This document shows, piece after piece, positions 1 to 8,989 of a stretch of 64,000 nt of DNA (position 1 is its first letter; every line of letters starts with the position of its first letter). The translations under genes were made by a program, and so were the position numbers. The stretch comes from Shewanella glacialipiscicola. Its GTDB lineage: Bacteria; Pseudomonadota; Gammaproteobacteria; Enterobacterales; Shewanellaceae. A model generated the notes under the pieces. The model saw only the letters and a program-made list of their open reading frames with translations. It was not told where the DNA came from and made no database searches. Where the stretch lies: the NCBI RefSeq assembly GCF_023283485.1, contig NZ_JAKILU010000001.1, positions 62,001 through 126,000 on the forward strand, given 5' to 3'.

Positions 1-53
1 GGAGAATTTCCTAAGAAGTTTCCAATAAACGCCTGACTCATTGTCACGGGCAT
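1..53 (-). CDS. nhaB: Na+/H+ antiporter NhaB, N-terminal fragment
   Basis: Partial gene running off the left edge. The 17 visible codons (start ATG at 53..51) read MPVTMSQAFIGNFLGNS, which matches the beginning of Shewanella NhaB, an inner-membrane sodium/proton antiporter that exports Na+. An AAGGA ribosome-binding site lies just upstream of the ATG on the minus strand. The divergent neighbour is fadR; a fadR-nhaB pairing is also found in Escherichia coli, which supports the call. Only about 3% of the protein is present, so nothing about its activity can be read here. Confidence 0.75.
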   Translation of the reverse strand, partial: MPVTMSQAFIGNFLGNS

Positions 54-363
54 GGCCGCCATCCTTCTCATGATGTTAAAAATTGCACTAATGGGTATTA
101 ATAGCTTAATTAATACCTGTGTTTGTGAAAGCAGTCTAGCCTAAAGAGAAAGCTAATGTAACGATATACTATTGATCACATTTCAAAAAGCGGAGCTACT
201 CGGCAAAATGATTAATTCTAGCTTGATATTGGTTGTTTTTTTGAACAGTTATGTGACATTTACACTGTGGTCAGGTGATGAATTTAAGTGAATGGTTTCC
301 ATTTTTTCCGGCTCTGGTATGATCAGTGACCATTAAGGTACACAACAACTGGATAAGTGGCTG
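54..363. promoter_or_regulatory. nhaB/fadR divergent intergenic region
   Basis: About 310 bases separate the divergent starts. A sequence at 164-185, read on the minus strand, begins AAATGTGATC, which is a perfect left half of the CRP consensus, but the right half is poor. A FadR-like operator lies at 312-328 and is listed separately. I see no small gene or hairpin in the remainder. Confidence 0.4.
312..328. promoter_or_regulatory. Candidate FadR operator upstream of fadR
   Basis: CTCTGGTATGATCAGTG is an imperfect palindrome. It matches the core of the known FadR box (TCTGGTaCGACCAGA) at nearly every position. It sits about 36 bases before the fadR start codon, so it could mediate autoregulation, released by long-chain acyl-CoA. 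This is inference from motif resemblance only. Confidence 0.5.
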
Positions 364-1080
364 ATGATAATCAATGCCAAAGGACCTGCAAGTTTTGCAG
401 AGAAGTATATTGTGAGATCCATATGGGACAATAAGTTTCCCCCAGGATCCATTTTACCGGCTGAACGTGAACTCTCTGAGTTGATTGGCGTGACTCGTAC
501 CACCTTACGTGAAGTGTTGCAGCGCTTAGCGCGCGATGGATGGTTGAAAATTCAACACGGTAAACCGACTCGAGTTAATAACTTCTGGGAAACCTCTGGT
601 TTGAATATTCTTGAGACTATTGCCGATCTCAATCCTGAAGGATTTCCGGTGTTAGTTGATCAATTGTTATCGGCTAGAACTAATGTGAGTGCCATCTATT
701 TCCGCGGTGCGCTGCGTTACAATCCTGATACTGCGGTAGACGTACTCGCCAAAATTCATCAATTAGAAGATACGGCAGAATCCTATGCCGAATTTGACTA
801 TTTATTGCATCACACCTTAGCTTTCTCATCTGGCAATCCACTTTATGTGTTGATTTTAAATGGCTTTAAAGGTTTGTATAGCCGAGTCGGACGCTACTAT
901 TTCTCAAGTTCTGATGCACGGTTATTAGCGTTAAACTTTTACAAAGAGTTAGAGCTACTGGCACAGGCGAAAAATTATCTTGATGTATCCGCATTGATGC
1001 GTACTTACGGCATGAATAGTGGGAAAATGTGGTTATTGTTACGTGAAGATATGCCGGCTTCGATTGCACAAGATAATTAA
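364..1080 (+). CDS. fadR: Fatty acid metabolism regulator FadR (GntR family)
   Basis: Acyl-CoA-responsive transcription factor. In enteric bacteria it represses fatty-acid degradation genes and activates fabA/fabB; long-chain acyl-CoA releases it from DNA. The 238-residue protein matches E. coli FadR in length and along its whole sequence. The N-terminal winged helix includes [20 protein letters not shown] and is followed by RLARDGWL; the C-terminal all-alpha acyl-CoA-binding domain includes [16 protein letters not shown]. The ATG start aligns with the E. coli start, although the ribosome-binding site is weak. It is divergent from nhaB and convergent with ycgB. A FadR-like box in its own leader suggests autoregulation. 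Confidence 0.95.
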   Translation: MIINAKGPASFAEKYIVRSIWDNKFPPGSILPAERELSELIGVTRTTLREVLQRLARDGWLKIQHGKPTRVNNFWETSGLNILETIADLNPEGFPVLVDQLLSARTNVSAIYFRGALRYNPDTAVDVLAKIHQLEDTAESYAEFDYLLHHTLAFSSGNPLYVLILNGFKGLYSRVGRYYFSSSDARLLALNFYKELELLAQAKNYLDVSALMRTYGMNSGKMWLLLREDMPASIAQDN

Positions 1081-1118
1081 TAGTCGTCAGTAATATCACA
1101 TTAAGATAGAAGTCGGTT

Positions 1119-1170
1119 ACGTATAAAAGCCGTTATTATAAAGATATTTATAATAACGGCTTTTATACGT
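1119..1170. terminator. Bidirectional terminator, perfect 24-bp inverted repeat
   Basis: Arms at 1119-1142 and 1147-1170 are perfectly complementary over 24 bases, with a 4-base GATA loop. It lies between the convergent fadR and ycgB genes and ends one base from the ycgB stop codon. AAAA/TTTT runs inside the arms give a U-tract in both directions. It is unusually long and perfect for an intrinsic terminator. Confidence 0.85.
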
Positions 1171-1171
1171 A

Positions 1172-2698
1172 TTATTCCAATTTAACAGTATCAGGGCAGG
1201 ATGCTAAGGTAATAATACTTCCGTCTTCATTTATTTGCTCAAGAGTCACAGTGAACCCCCATAATCGATGTAAATGTTTTAATACCTCTTTATGATTATT
1301 CGCTAACGGGATCTCATTATTAGGAACATAACGTAGCGTTAACGATCTATTACCATTGACCTCTACATTATGTACTTGGATGTTGGGTTCTATATTGGAC
1401 AGGTTATATTGCTGTGATAATAACTGGCGAATATCTTGATAACCTTGTTGATCATGAATCGCGGATACTGACAGATAATTACGTTGCTCATCATCATGGA
1501 TACCAAATAATTTAAATTGGCGAATGACTTTAGGTGAGAGATATTGGCTAATAAAGCTTTCATCTTTAAAGTTTTGCATCGCAAAGTGCAATGTATCTAT
1601 CCAGTTACTGCCGGCAATATCGGGAAACCAAGCTTTATCTTCATCGGTTGGATTTTCACAAATACGTCGAATATCAGTAAACATGGCAAAACCTAATGCA
1701 TAAGGGTTAATGCCACTGTAATAACGACTGTTATAGTCTGGTTGGGCAATGACACCAGTATGGCTTTGCAAAAACTCCATCATAAAGCGGTCAGTGACCA
1801 TGCCATCGTCATATAAGTGATTCAATATCGTGTAATGCCAGAATGTCGCCCAACCTTCATTCATTACTTGAGTTTGCTTTTGTGGGTAAAAGTATTGCGC
1901 CATTTTACGCACTATTCGGATGATCTCTCGTTGCCATGGTTCTAGTAAGGGTGCGTTTTTCTCGATGAAATACAAGATGTTTTCCTGTGGCTCAGCAGGA
2001 AAACGTCGTGTTTTTGTCTGAGATTGTGCCATGTGCTGGTTTGGAATAGTGCGCCATAAATCGTTTACTTGGCTTTGAAGATAAGCTTCACGATCCTTTT
2101 GTTTCGCTTGCTCTTCGCTGAATGAAATATTAGAGGGACGCTTATAGCGATCAACACCGTAATTCATCAGCGCATGGCAAGAGTCTATGACGCTTTCGAC
2201 CTGTTCTACGCCATGTTTTTGTTCACAGTCGCTAATATAGTTTTTAGCAAACACCAGATAATCAATAATCGAACTGGCATCGGTCCATGTTTTGAATAGA
2301 TAGTTACTTTTAAAAAAACTGTTATGTCCAAAACAGGCATGAGCAATCACCAATGCTTGCATTGTGATGGTATTTTCCTCCATCAAATAGGCAATACAAG
2401 GGTTTGAATTAATAACAATTTCGTAGGCTAGTCCCATTTGGCCGCGTTTATAACCTTGTTCTGTTTCAATAAAGCGCTTGCCAAAGGACCAATGGGTATA
2501 ACCTATAGGCATGCCTATCCCCGCATAAGCATCCATCATTTGTTCGGCGGTGATGACTTCAATTTGATTTGGATAACTACTGAGTTTATAAAGTGCGGCT
2601 ACCCGCTCTATTTCCTTGAGATAGTCCTGTAGTAACTCAAAGCTCCAATCTGGGCCATCGCTTAGCGGTGTCCATGGTATTGATTTAAGTGTTCCCAT
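1172..2698 (-). CDS. ycgB: SpoVR family protein (YcgB)
   Basis: Member of the SpoVR family, named for a Bacillus cortex-formation protein; in gammaproteobacteria it belongs to a stress/stationary-phase cluster. The protein is 508 residues, against about 510 for E. coli YcgB. Motifs such as CFGHNSFFK, MNEGWATFWHY and the NPYALGFAMF region are conserved, and the histidine/glutamate-rich core (HNSFF, NEGWATFWH) suggests a metal site. I chose the ATG at 2698 because a GGGGGGAAG ribosome-binding site precedes it; a longer upstream reading would overlap yeaH. It is the third gene of prkA-yeaH-ycgB, 13 bases after yeaH. Its biochemical activity is not established. Confidence 0.93.
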   Translation of the reverse strand: MGTLKSIPWTPLSDGPDWSFELLQDYLKEIERVAALYKLSSYPNQIEVITAEQMMDAYAGIGMPIGYTHWSFGKRFIETEQGYKRGQMGLAYEIVINSNPCIAYLMEENTITMQALVIAHACFGHNSFFKSNYLFKTWTDASSIIDYLVFAKNYISDCEQKHGVEQVESVIDSCHALMNYGVDRYKRPSNISFSEEQAKQKDREAYLQSQVNDLWRTIPNQHMAQSQTKTRRFPAEPQENILYFIEKNAPLLEPWQREIIRIVRKMAQYFYPQKQTQVMNEGWATFWHYTILNHLYDDGMVTDRFMMEFLQSHTGVIAQPDYNSRYYSGINPYALGFAMFTDIRRICENPTDEDKAWFPDIAGSNWIDTLHFAMQNFKDESFISQYLSPKVIRQFKLFGIHDDEQRNYLSVSAIHDQQGYQDIRQLLSQQYNLSNIEPNIQVHNVEVNGNRSLTLRYVPNNEIPLANNHKEVLKHLHRLWGFTVTLEQINEDGSIITLASCPDTVKLE

Positions 2699-2711
2699 AT
2701 TTCTTCCCCCC

Positions 2712-3980
2712 TTAAACCGCTTGTTTCTTAAATAATTCCCTAAAGACAGGGTAAATATCTTCGGCTTGACGTATATGTTGTACGGCAATATTGGCGTATT
2801 GCCGTTGCAGGGATTCATACTCGTACCACAGTGTTTGATGGGCGCGATTGGTGATCTCGATGTAACTGTAGTAGCGCACTAATGGCAGTATTTTTTGTTC
2901 TAATAATTGTTTGCAAGTGGGGGAGTCGTCGGCCCAGTTATCGCCATCTGAGGCTTGAGCGGCATAGATATTCCATTCATTGGCGGGGTAGCGTACCTGT
3001 TGAATTTCGTGCATTAATTTTAAGGCGCTGGACACAATAGTACCGCCGGTTTCTTGGGAGTAAAAAAACTCGTGTTCATCGACTTCTTTGGCTTGTGTAT
3101 GGTGTCGGATATAAACCACTTCTAGATTTTTATAGGTACGGGTTAAAAATAGATACAACAAAATATAAAAACGTTTTGCCATTTCCTTGGTGGCTTGATC
3201 CATAGAGCCTGAGACATCCATGAGGCAAAACATCACCGCTTGGCTAGAAGGGATTTCTCGTTTAGAAAAGTTATTAAAGCGTAAATCGAAGGTGTCAATA
3301 AACGGCACTCGTGCAATTTTTTGCTTTAACTCTTCAATTTGAGCTTTTAAATCTAGGATTAATTCAGCCTTAGTACCTGGAATATCTTCCAGTTTAGCCA
3401 GCTCTTGTTCTAACTCCTTTAATCGCTTTTTCTTGCCGGCAGACATGGCAATACGGCGTGCCAATGATGAACGTAAAGAACGGACTATATTGATATTGGC
3501 AGGCACACCATCATTGGTAAACCCTGCGCGATAGATTTGATACTCAACCAATTTGTTCAGACGATTCTTTTGAAGATTAGGCAGTTCCAAATCTTCAAAT
3601 AATAACTCTAGGTATTCATCTTTGGAGATATCGAACACAAAATCATCGTCGCCTTCCCCCGAATTTGAGGCGTCACCTTTACCTGAACCGCCACCAGAAC
3701 CCGCAGGTGGGCGGTCAATTTTATCGCCGCGGGTAAATTGATCATTACCCGGATGCACTCTATCCTTAATACCGCCTTTACCTTGGTGAAACTGTGGTTC
3801 ACTTATATCCCGTGTGGGAATACTGATTTTTTCACCTTTATCTACATCCGTTACGCTGCGACGAGTGACCGCATCGCTAACGGCTTTTTTAATTTGTTGT
3901 TTATATCGATTGATAAAACGTTGACGGTTTACCGTACTCTTCCCTTTCGCATTCAAACGTCTATCGATAAAGTTCGCCAT
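2712..3980 (-). CDS. yeaH: YeaH/YhbH family protein (DUF444, VWA-like)
   Basis: A 422-residue DUF444 protein, the usual partner of the PrkA kinase. The N-terminus ([22 protein letters not shown]) and the glycine/serine-rich linker ([13 protein letters not shown]) match E. coli YeaH. The C-terminal half contains a von Willebrand A-type metal-binding motif, MDVSGSMD, and the conserved [17 protein letters not shown]. The start is the ATG at 3980, where GGAGG is spaced correctly; an in-frame GTG six bases upstream overlaps that site. It lies 66 bases after prkA and 13 before ycgB. Expression with ycgB and prkA in stationary phase or nitrogen stress is known for enteric bacteria; regulation here is inferred. 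Confidence 0.94.
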   Translation of the reverse strand: MANFIDRRLNAKGKSTVNRQRFINRYKQQIKKAVSDAVTRRSVTDVDKGEKISIPTRDISEPQFHQGKGGIKDRVHPGNDQFTRGDKIDRPPAGSGGGSGKGDASNSGEGDDDFVFDISKDEYLELLFEDLELPNLQKNRLNKLVEYQIYRAGFTNDGVPANINIVRSLRSSLARRIAMSAGKKKRLKELEQELAKLEDIPGTKAELILDLKAQIEELKQKIARVPFIDTFDLRFNNFSKREIPSSQAVMFCLMDVSGSMDQATKEMAKRFYILLYLFLTRTYKNLEVVYIRHHTQAKEVDEHEFFYSQETGGTIVSSALKLMHEIQQVRYPANEWNIYAAQASDGDNWADDSPTCKQLLEQKILPLVRYYSYIEITNRAHQTLWYEYESLQRQYANIAVQHIRQAEDIYPVFRELFKKQAV

Positions 3981-4046
3981 ACGCACCTCCTAAAACTTAG
4001 CGTAGGCTTTGGTAGCACCAAAGCCCTGTACTGAGTTCGCGTAAGT

Positions 4047-5981
4047 TTAAGAAGATTTACGAACCCGTAAGTACCACTCAGACAAGAGTCGAACTTGTTT
4101 TTTGGTATAGCCTTTTTCCATCATTCGATTGACAAAATCATCGTGTTTACGCTGATCGTCGTTCGAAGTTTTAGCGTTAAAGGAAATAACGGGCAGTAAA
4201 TCCTCAGTGTTGGAGAACATTTTTTTCTCGATCACAGTGCGAAGTTTCTCGTAACTAGTCCAGAGCGGGTTATTACCCTCATGATTTGCACGGGCACGCA
4301 GTACAAAGTTGACAATTTCATTACGAAAATCTTTAGGGTTACTGATCCCCGCAGGTTTCTCAATCTTCTCCAGTTCAGCGTTAAGGGCTGCGCGATCAAA
4401 AAGTTGGCCTGTTTCAGGGTCGCGGTATTCTTGATCTTGGATCCAAAAGTCGGCATAGATGACATAGCGATCAAAAATATTTTGACCATATTCAGAGTAA
4501 GACTCTAAATATGCTGTTTGGATTTCTTTACCAATAAATTCGACATATTTAGGGATTAAATAGCCTTTTAGAAACTCTAAATAGCGCTCGGCGGTATCGC
4601 CGGGGAACTGTTCTTGTTCAATTTGGCGCTCGAGTACATAAAATAAATGCACTGGGTTCGCAGCTATTTCGGAGTGGTCGAAATTAAATACTCGCGATAA
4701 AATTTTGAAGGCGAAGCGGGTAGATAAGCCATTCATACCTTCATCAACGCCCGCATAATCGCGATATTCTTGATAAGACTTAGCCTTAGGATCGGTGTCT
4801 TTTAAACTTTCCCCGTCATACACGCGCATCTTTGAATAAATAGACGAGTTTTCAGGGGCTTTCATACGGGATAGTACGCTAAATTGTGCCAGTGTTTCTA
4901 AGGTCCCCGGTGCGCAGGGCGCTTTAGATAACTCTGAGTTGAACAGCAATTTTTGATAGATTTGCAGTTCTTCCGAGACCCGTAAGCAATAGGGTACTTT
5001 GACGATATAAACTCTATCGAGAAACGCCTCATTATTTTTATTATTCTTAAAAGTTGTCCATTCCGACTCGTTTGAGTGCGCTAAAATAATTCCGCTAAAG
5101 GGCAGGGCTGATAAGCCCTCCGTGCCATTGTAGTTACCTTCTTGTGTGGCAGTGAGTAAGGGGTGTAGCACCTTTATGGGCGCCTTAAACATTTCGACAA
5201 ATTCCATCATGCCTTGATTTGCACGGCACAAAGCACCCGAATAGGCGTAAGCATCGGCATCATTTTGAGAGAAGTGCTCAAGTTGACGAATATCCACTTT
5301 ACCAACAAGGGAGGAAATATCTTGGTTATTTTCATCCCCAGGCTCCGTTTTTGCGATAGCGACTTGGTCTAAAATAGAGGGAAATACTTTTACTACACGG
5401 AATTTAGCAATATCTCCGCCAAACTCATGTAAGCGTTTTACCGCCCAAGGTGACATGATCGTTTTTAGATAGCGGTTAGGGATGTTGAATTCATCTTTTA
5501 ATAGCTGACCATCTTCCTCTAAATCAAATAGGCTAAAAGGGTGGTCGTTAACAGGGCTGCGTACCCCATTTGCGCTCAGGATATAAATGGGTATTTTTTG
5601 CATCAGGGCTTTGAGTTTTTCGGCTAATGATGACTTACCGCCGCCGACAGGCCCAAGTAGATACAGAATTTGTTTTGATTCTTCTAAACCTTGAGCTGAG
5701 TGCTTAAGGTAAGCCACTATTTGCTCTATGGCATCTTCCATACCAAAGAAATCTTTAAAGGCGGGATAACGTGATATAAGTCGATTCGAAAAGATACGGC
5801 TTAATGTTGAGTTCTTTGCGGTATCAATCACTTCTGCTGCGCCAATGGCAAGCAGCAGTCGCTCCGATGCTGACATATAAGCGCTGCGATCTGCTTTACA
5901 GATGTCCAAAAACTCCTGCAAAGAATATTCTTCATCGAGTTTTTTCTCATAGCGCTTTTGGTAATGCTCGAAAATGCCCAT
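4047..5981 (-). CDS. prkA: PrkA family serine protein kinase (YeaG)
   Basis: A 644-residue AAA+/kinase-fold protein, the same length as E. coli YeaG and about 75% identical by eye. The N-terminal AAA domain has Walker A GPVGGGKSS and the conserved block SPVNDHPF; the C-terminal PrkA kinase-like domain includes the YRDYAGVDEGMNGLSTRFAF region. The start is the ATG at 5981 (MGIFEHYQKRY), preceded by AGGGGG; ten residues upstream are not conserved. It leads the prkA-yeaH-ycgB operon. In E. coli it is implicated in adaptation to sustained nitrogen starvation; in Bacillus it phosphorylates proteins on serine. Confidence 0.95.
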   Translation of the reverse strand: MGIFEHYQKRYEKKLDEEYSLQEFLDICKADRSAYMSASERLLLAIGAAEVIDTAKNSTLSRIFSNRLISRYPAFKDFFGMEDAIEQIVAYLKHSAQGLEESKQILYLLGPVGGGKSSLAEKLKALMQKIPIYILSANGVRSPVNDHPFSLFDLEEDGQLLKDEFNIPNRYLKTIMSPWAVKRLHEFGGDIAKFRVVKVFPSILDQVAIAKTEPGDENNQDISSLVGKVDIRQLEHFSQNDADAYAYSGALCRANQGMMEFVEMFKAPIKVLHPLLTATQEGNYNGTEGLSALPFSGIILAHSNESEWTTFKNNKNNEAFLDRVYIVKVPYCLRVSEELQIYQKLLFNSELSKAPCAPGTLETLAQFSVLSRMKAPENSSIYSKMRVYDGESLKDTDPKAKSYQEYRDYAGVDEGMNGLSTRFAFKILSRVFNFDHSEIAANPVHLFYVLERQIEQEQFPGDTAERYLEFLKGYLIPKYVEFIGKEIQTAYLESYSEYGQNIFDRYVIYADFWIQDQEYRDPETGQLFDRAALNAELEKIEKPAGISNPKDFRNEIVNFVLRARANHEGNNPLWTSYEKLRTVIEKKMFSNTEDLLPVISFNAKTSNDDQRKHDDFVNRMMEKGYTKKQVRLLSEWYLRVRKSS

Positions 5982-6183
5982 ATAAACCCCCTGAAACGCC
6001 AGTGATGTCATGGAACGGAACTGGTTAACCAGCTTCCTACTCTAATCTTAGACACATATTCAAGACTTGCGATAAAAAATACTAAATAAAACAACAACAA
6101 ATAGTTGCAAACGCAATTATTGCACTTGTTATTTGTAAGCTGAATTGAATGTAATAAATGGCGGGTGGCGAGCGCAATGTATA

Positions 6184-6210
6184 AAAAAAGAGCCGCGAGG
6201 GCTCTTTTTC
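6184..6210 (-). terminator. sodB terminator
   Basis: Read on the minus strand, the GC-rich stem AGAGCC...GGCTCT is followed by a run of seven T. It lies 28 bases after the sodB stop codon. Confidence 0.85.
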
Positions 6211-6237
6211 TGGGTTTATTTAATGAAGATAAATAAA

Positions 6238-6822
6238 TTAAGCTGTGAAGTTTTTATTCACAAAGTCCCAGTTAACTAGCTGCCAGAAGTGGGCAAGGTA
6301 GTCAGGACGCACGTTGCGGTAATCGATGTAGTAAGCGTGTTCCCACACGTCAACTGTCATGATTGGCGTTACTGTGCTGTCAGTCAGTGGTGTTGCTGCA
6401 TTGCTAGTGTTAACGATAGCAACAGTACCATCGGCTTTTTTCACTAACCATGTCCAAGCGCTACCGAAGTTGTTTACTGCTGAATCAGTAAATTGTGCTT
6501 TGAAGGCATCGAATGAGCCAAATGCAGCTTTAATCGCATCAGCAACTGGGCCTGTTGGCTCTCCGCCAGCATTAGGTGCTAGGCAGTTCCAGTAGAAAGT
6601 GTGGTTCCACACTTGAGCTGCGTTGTTGAATACGCCACCTGTAGAAGTTTTGATGATATCTTCTAAAGATTTACCTGCAAAATCAGTTCCTTCGATTAAG
6701 CCGTTTAGCTTAACAACATAAGTGTTGTGATGCTTGCCGTAGTGGTATTCAATGGTTTCTTGAGAAATGTGTGGTTCTAGTGCGTTCTTTGCATATGGTA
6801 ATGCGGGTAATTCGAAAGCCAT
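6238..6822 (-). CDS. sodB: Iron superoxide dismutase SodB
   Basis: Cytoplasmic dismutase converting superoxide to oxygen and hydrogen peroxide. The protein is 194 residues, typical for bacterial FeSOD. Metal ligands sit in recognisable places: His in LEPHISQETIEYHYGKHH, His in VWNHTFYW, and Asp/His in VDVWEHAYYIDYRN. The N-terminus MAFELPALPY is the standard start, with GGAGAG upstream. The iron rather than manganese assignment rests on overall similarity to SodB. It is divergent from grxD, so two iron/oxidative-stress genes share a 213-bp intergenic region. I could not find a convincing Fur box there. Confidence 0.95.
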   Translation of the reverse strand: MAFELPALPYAKNALEPHISQETIEYHYGKHHNTYVVKLNGLIEGTDFAGKSLEDIIKTSTGGVFNNAAQVWNHTFYWNCLAPNAGGEPTGPVADAIKAAFGSFDAFKAQFTDSAVNNFGSAWTWLVKKADGTVAIVNTSNAATPLTDSTVTPIMTVDVWEHAYYIDYRNVRPDYLAHFWQLVNWDFVNKNFTA

Positions 6823-7035
6823 TAGTATCTCTCCATGGTCTTAGGTTATCGTTTTTAAACGTGCTCACTGTGACTATTGTACCGATAAAATTTGTGATGT
6901 GAATCATTGTTTACTCGATAGCGGCATCGAAAAAACAAATGTTGGCATAACCTTACAAACTATGGGATTTTGTTCTGTGTCTAGCTGTCGTACAATAGTG
7001 CTATTGTGTCAATGTCACCCTACTTAGGAATCAAA

Positions 7036-7368
7036 ATGGAAACAGTAGAGAAAATTAAACAGCAGATCACCGAAAACCCAATCATTGTTTATATGAAAGG
7101 TTCTCCTAAGTTACCGAGCTGTGGCTTCTCGTCACAGGTCGCCCAGATCATGATTAACTGTGGTGAACAGTTTGCATTCGTGGATATTCTTCAGCATCCA
7201 GACATTCGCGCAGAATTACCTAAGTTTGCTAACTGGCCGACTTTTCCACAATTGTGGATCGAAGGCGAGCTGATTGGTGGCTGCGATATCATCGTGGAAA
7301 TGTTCCAAAAAGGCGAGTTACAACCACTGATTACAGCTGCAGCCGCTAAGAGTAAAACTGAAGAATAA
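7036..7368 (+). CDS. grxD: Monothiol glutaredoxin GrxD (Grx4)
   Basis: A 110-residue monothiol glutaredoxin that binds and delivers [2Fe-2S] clusters, usually with BolA-type partners. The class signature CGFS is at residues 29-32 (KLPSCGFS), with the glutathione-binding WPTFPQLW and GGCDI motifs downstream. The start is the ATG at 7036, preceded by TAGGA; an in-frame ATG 30 bases upstream adds residues absent from homologues. It is divergent from sodB and has its own terminator, so it is probably monocistronic. Confidence 0.95.
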   Translation: METVEKIKQQITENPIIVYMKGSPKLPSCGFSSQVAQIMINCGEQFAFVDILQHPDIRAELPKFANWPTFPQLWIEGELIGGCDIIVEMFQKGELQPLITAAAAKSKTEE

Positions 7369-7387
7369 GCGCTAGCTTATTGTTGAT

Positions 7388-7424
7388 AAAAAAGCCGCTA
7401 CGATTGAATCGTAGCGGCTTTTTT
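7388..7424 (+). terminator. grxD terminator
   Basis: A perfect 16-18 bp inverted repeat (AAAAAAGCCGCTACGA with its complement) with a minimal loop, ending in TTTTTT. It lies 20 bases after grxD and could work in both directions. Confidence 0.92.
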
Positions 7425-7533
7425 GTTGGTAATATCAGTTGATGATTACTTGAGAAAAACCGTTGTATTTTGTTCGTTTTAATCATCAGCGCAATCAATA
7501 TTCTATTAAACCTATATCCCATTAAGCAGACTA

Positions 7534-8772
7534 TTAGTGCGATGGCGTATCGTGCGCATGCTCTTTAGTCGCGGGTAATATTAAGTTCATTACAATAGCC
7601 ACAATGCCGCATAAACTGATACCCGTTAGGCTAAACGAACCGATGCCAAATGCCATACCGCCGATACCAAATACTAAAGTAACACCGACAATACTCAAGT
7701 TACGCGGTTCGGATAAATCAACCTGATTGCGAATTAATGTGCTTAATCCTACTGCCGCAATGGAGCCAAATAGTAAACACATAATGCCGCCCATTACAGG
7801 CACTGGAATAGTTTGCATCAGCGCGCCTAGTTTGCCAACAAAGGCTAAAGTGATGGCGGTAATTGCGGTCCAAGTCATAATTTTAGGGTCGAAATTACGG
7901 GTTAATGTGACGGCTCCCGTCACTTCAGAATAAGTCGTGTTTGGTGGGCCGCCAAAGGCCGCCGCCGCGATGGTCGCAATCCCATCGCCTGTCAGAGTAC
8001 GGTGTAAGCCTGGTTTTTTCATAAAATCTTTACCAGCAACATTTGATATCGCCAGAATATCGCCAATGTGTTCAACCGCAGGTGCTATAGCAACAGGGAT
8101 CATAAAAGCGATGGCATACCAATTTAGTTCTGGGGTGACAAATTTAGGTATGGCAATCCAACTTGCAGTAGTCACAACGGCAAAATCAACAATGCCAAAA
8201 GCGAGACTCAGGCCATAACCTACTATAATGCCAGCTAAAATCGGCATTACTTTTAATAAACCCTTGGCAAAAATAGCCACAGCGATAGTGGTGCACAGTG
8301 ATGCAAGTGAAATAAATAAGGCTATATTTGTGGCAACTAAGGTCACACTACCATCCCCACTTTTACCTAAAGCCATATTCACTGCCACTGGTGCCAAACC
8401 TAAACCGATAATAATAATTACCGGGCCGACAACCACTGGCGGTAATAGTCTATGAATAAACTCAGTGCCGCGCACTTTAACCAATGCGCCGAGCATGACG
8501 TAAACCACACCTGCCGCCATAATGCCGCCCATCGTTGAGGGAATGCCCCAAGTTTGCACGCCATACAATATAGGGGCGATAAAAGCGAAGGAAGAAGCAA
8601 GAAAAATAGGTACTTGTCGCTTAGTGATCAATTGAAATAATAGGGTACCAATACCCGCGGTAAATAATGCCACACTGGTATCAAGTCCTGTCAGTAGCGG
8701 CATTAATACTAAGGCACCAAAGGCTACAAACAGCATTTGTGCGCCCTGTAGGGGGATAGCAAGTCGTCTCAT
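7534..8772 (-). CDS. uraA: Uracil permease (NCS2 / UraA family)
   Basis: Inner-membrane uracil:proton symporter of the nucleobase-cation symporter-2 family. The 412-residue protein is almost wholly hydrophobic, consistent with 14 membrane segments. The two substrate-site glutamates of E. coli UraA (E241, E290) correspond to E234 in PAVEHIGD and E283 in NTTYSEVTGA, a constant offset of seven. SSFAFIAP and the PVPVMGG loop are also typical. Xanthine or another base cannot be excluded from sequence alone. It is divergent from the DUF2066-hda pair; in E. coli uraA also neighbours hda. No upp gene is adjacent. Confidence 0.88.
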   Translation of the reverse strand: MRRLAIPLQGAQMLFVAFGALVLMPLLTGLDTSVALFTAGIGTLLFQLITKRQVPIFLASSFAFIAPILYGVQTWGIPSTMGGIMAAGVVYVMLGALVKVRGTEFIHRLLPPVVVGPVIIIIGLGLAPVAVNMALGKSGDGSVTLVATNIALFISLASLCTTIAVAIFAKGLLKVMPILAGIIVGYGLSLAFGIVDFAVVTTASWIAIPKFVTPELNWYAIAFMIPVAIAPAVEHIGDILAISNVAGKDFMKKPGLHRTLTGDGIATIAAAAFGGPPNTTYSEVTGAVTLTRNFDPKIMTWTAITAITLAFVGKLGALMQTIPVPVMGGIMCLLFGSIAAVGLSTLIRNQVDLSEPRNLSIVGVTLVFGIGGMAFGIGSFSLTGISLCGIVAIVMNLILPATKEHAHDTPSH

Positions 8773-8945
8773 TTATTATTCTCATTAATTTTAGGGTAAA
8801 CCGCGAGATGATAACAGTTTGTTGGGATTTGAGCAGTGGAAAATAATCTGCTTTACCGACTCGGATCACTGTTTGGTTTTTCAATACCCTATCAGGCATG
8901 GAAATAGGGCTAAATTTTGTCAAGACTCGCTTAAGGCGTTAACTA

Positions 8946-8954
8946 TGGTACAAT
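8946..8954 (+). promoter_or_regulatory. Candidate extended -10 promoter
   Basis: TGGTACAAT fits an extended -10 element (TGn-TAtAAT-like). It would start transcription near 8961, leaving a short leader before the start codon chosen at 8990. No good -35 is visible at normal spacing. Confidence 0.35.
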
Positions 8955-8989
8955 TTACGTTATCTGACGTTACTTCAACTATTCAAAAA

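Noticed and set aside
866..1099. Minus-strand open frame overlapping fadR
   Set aside because: Lies inside the strongly conserved fadR coding sequence in another frame; no homology or ribosome-binding site.
6823..7035. Fur box between sodB and grxD
   Set aside because: A GTGAATCATTG stretch is vaguely similar, but matches too few positions of the 19-base consensus to claim.
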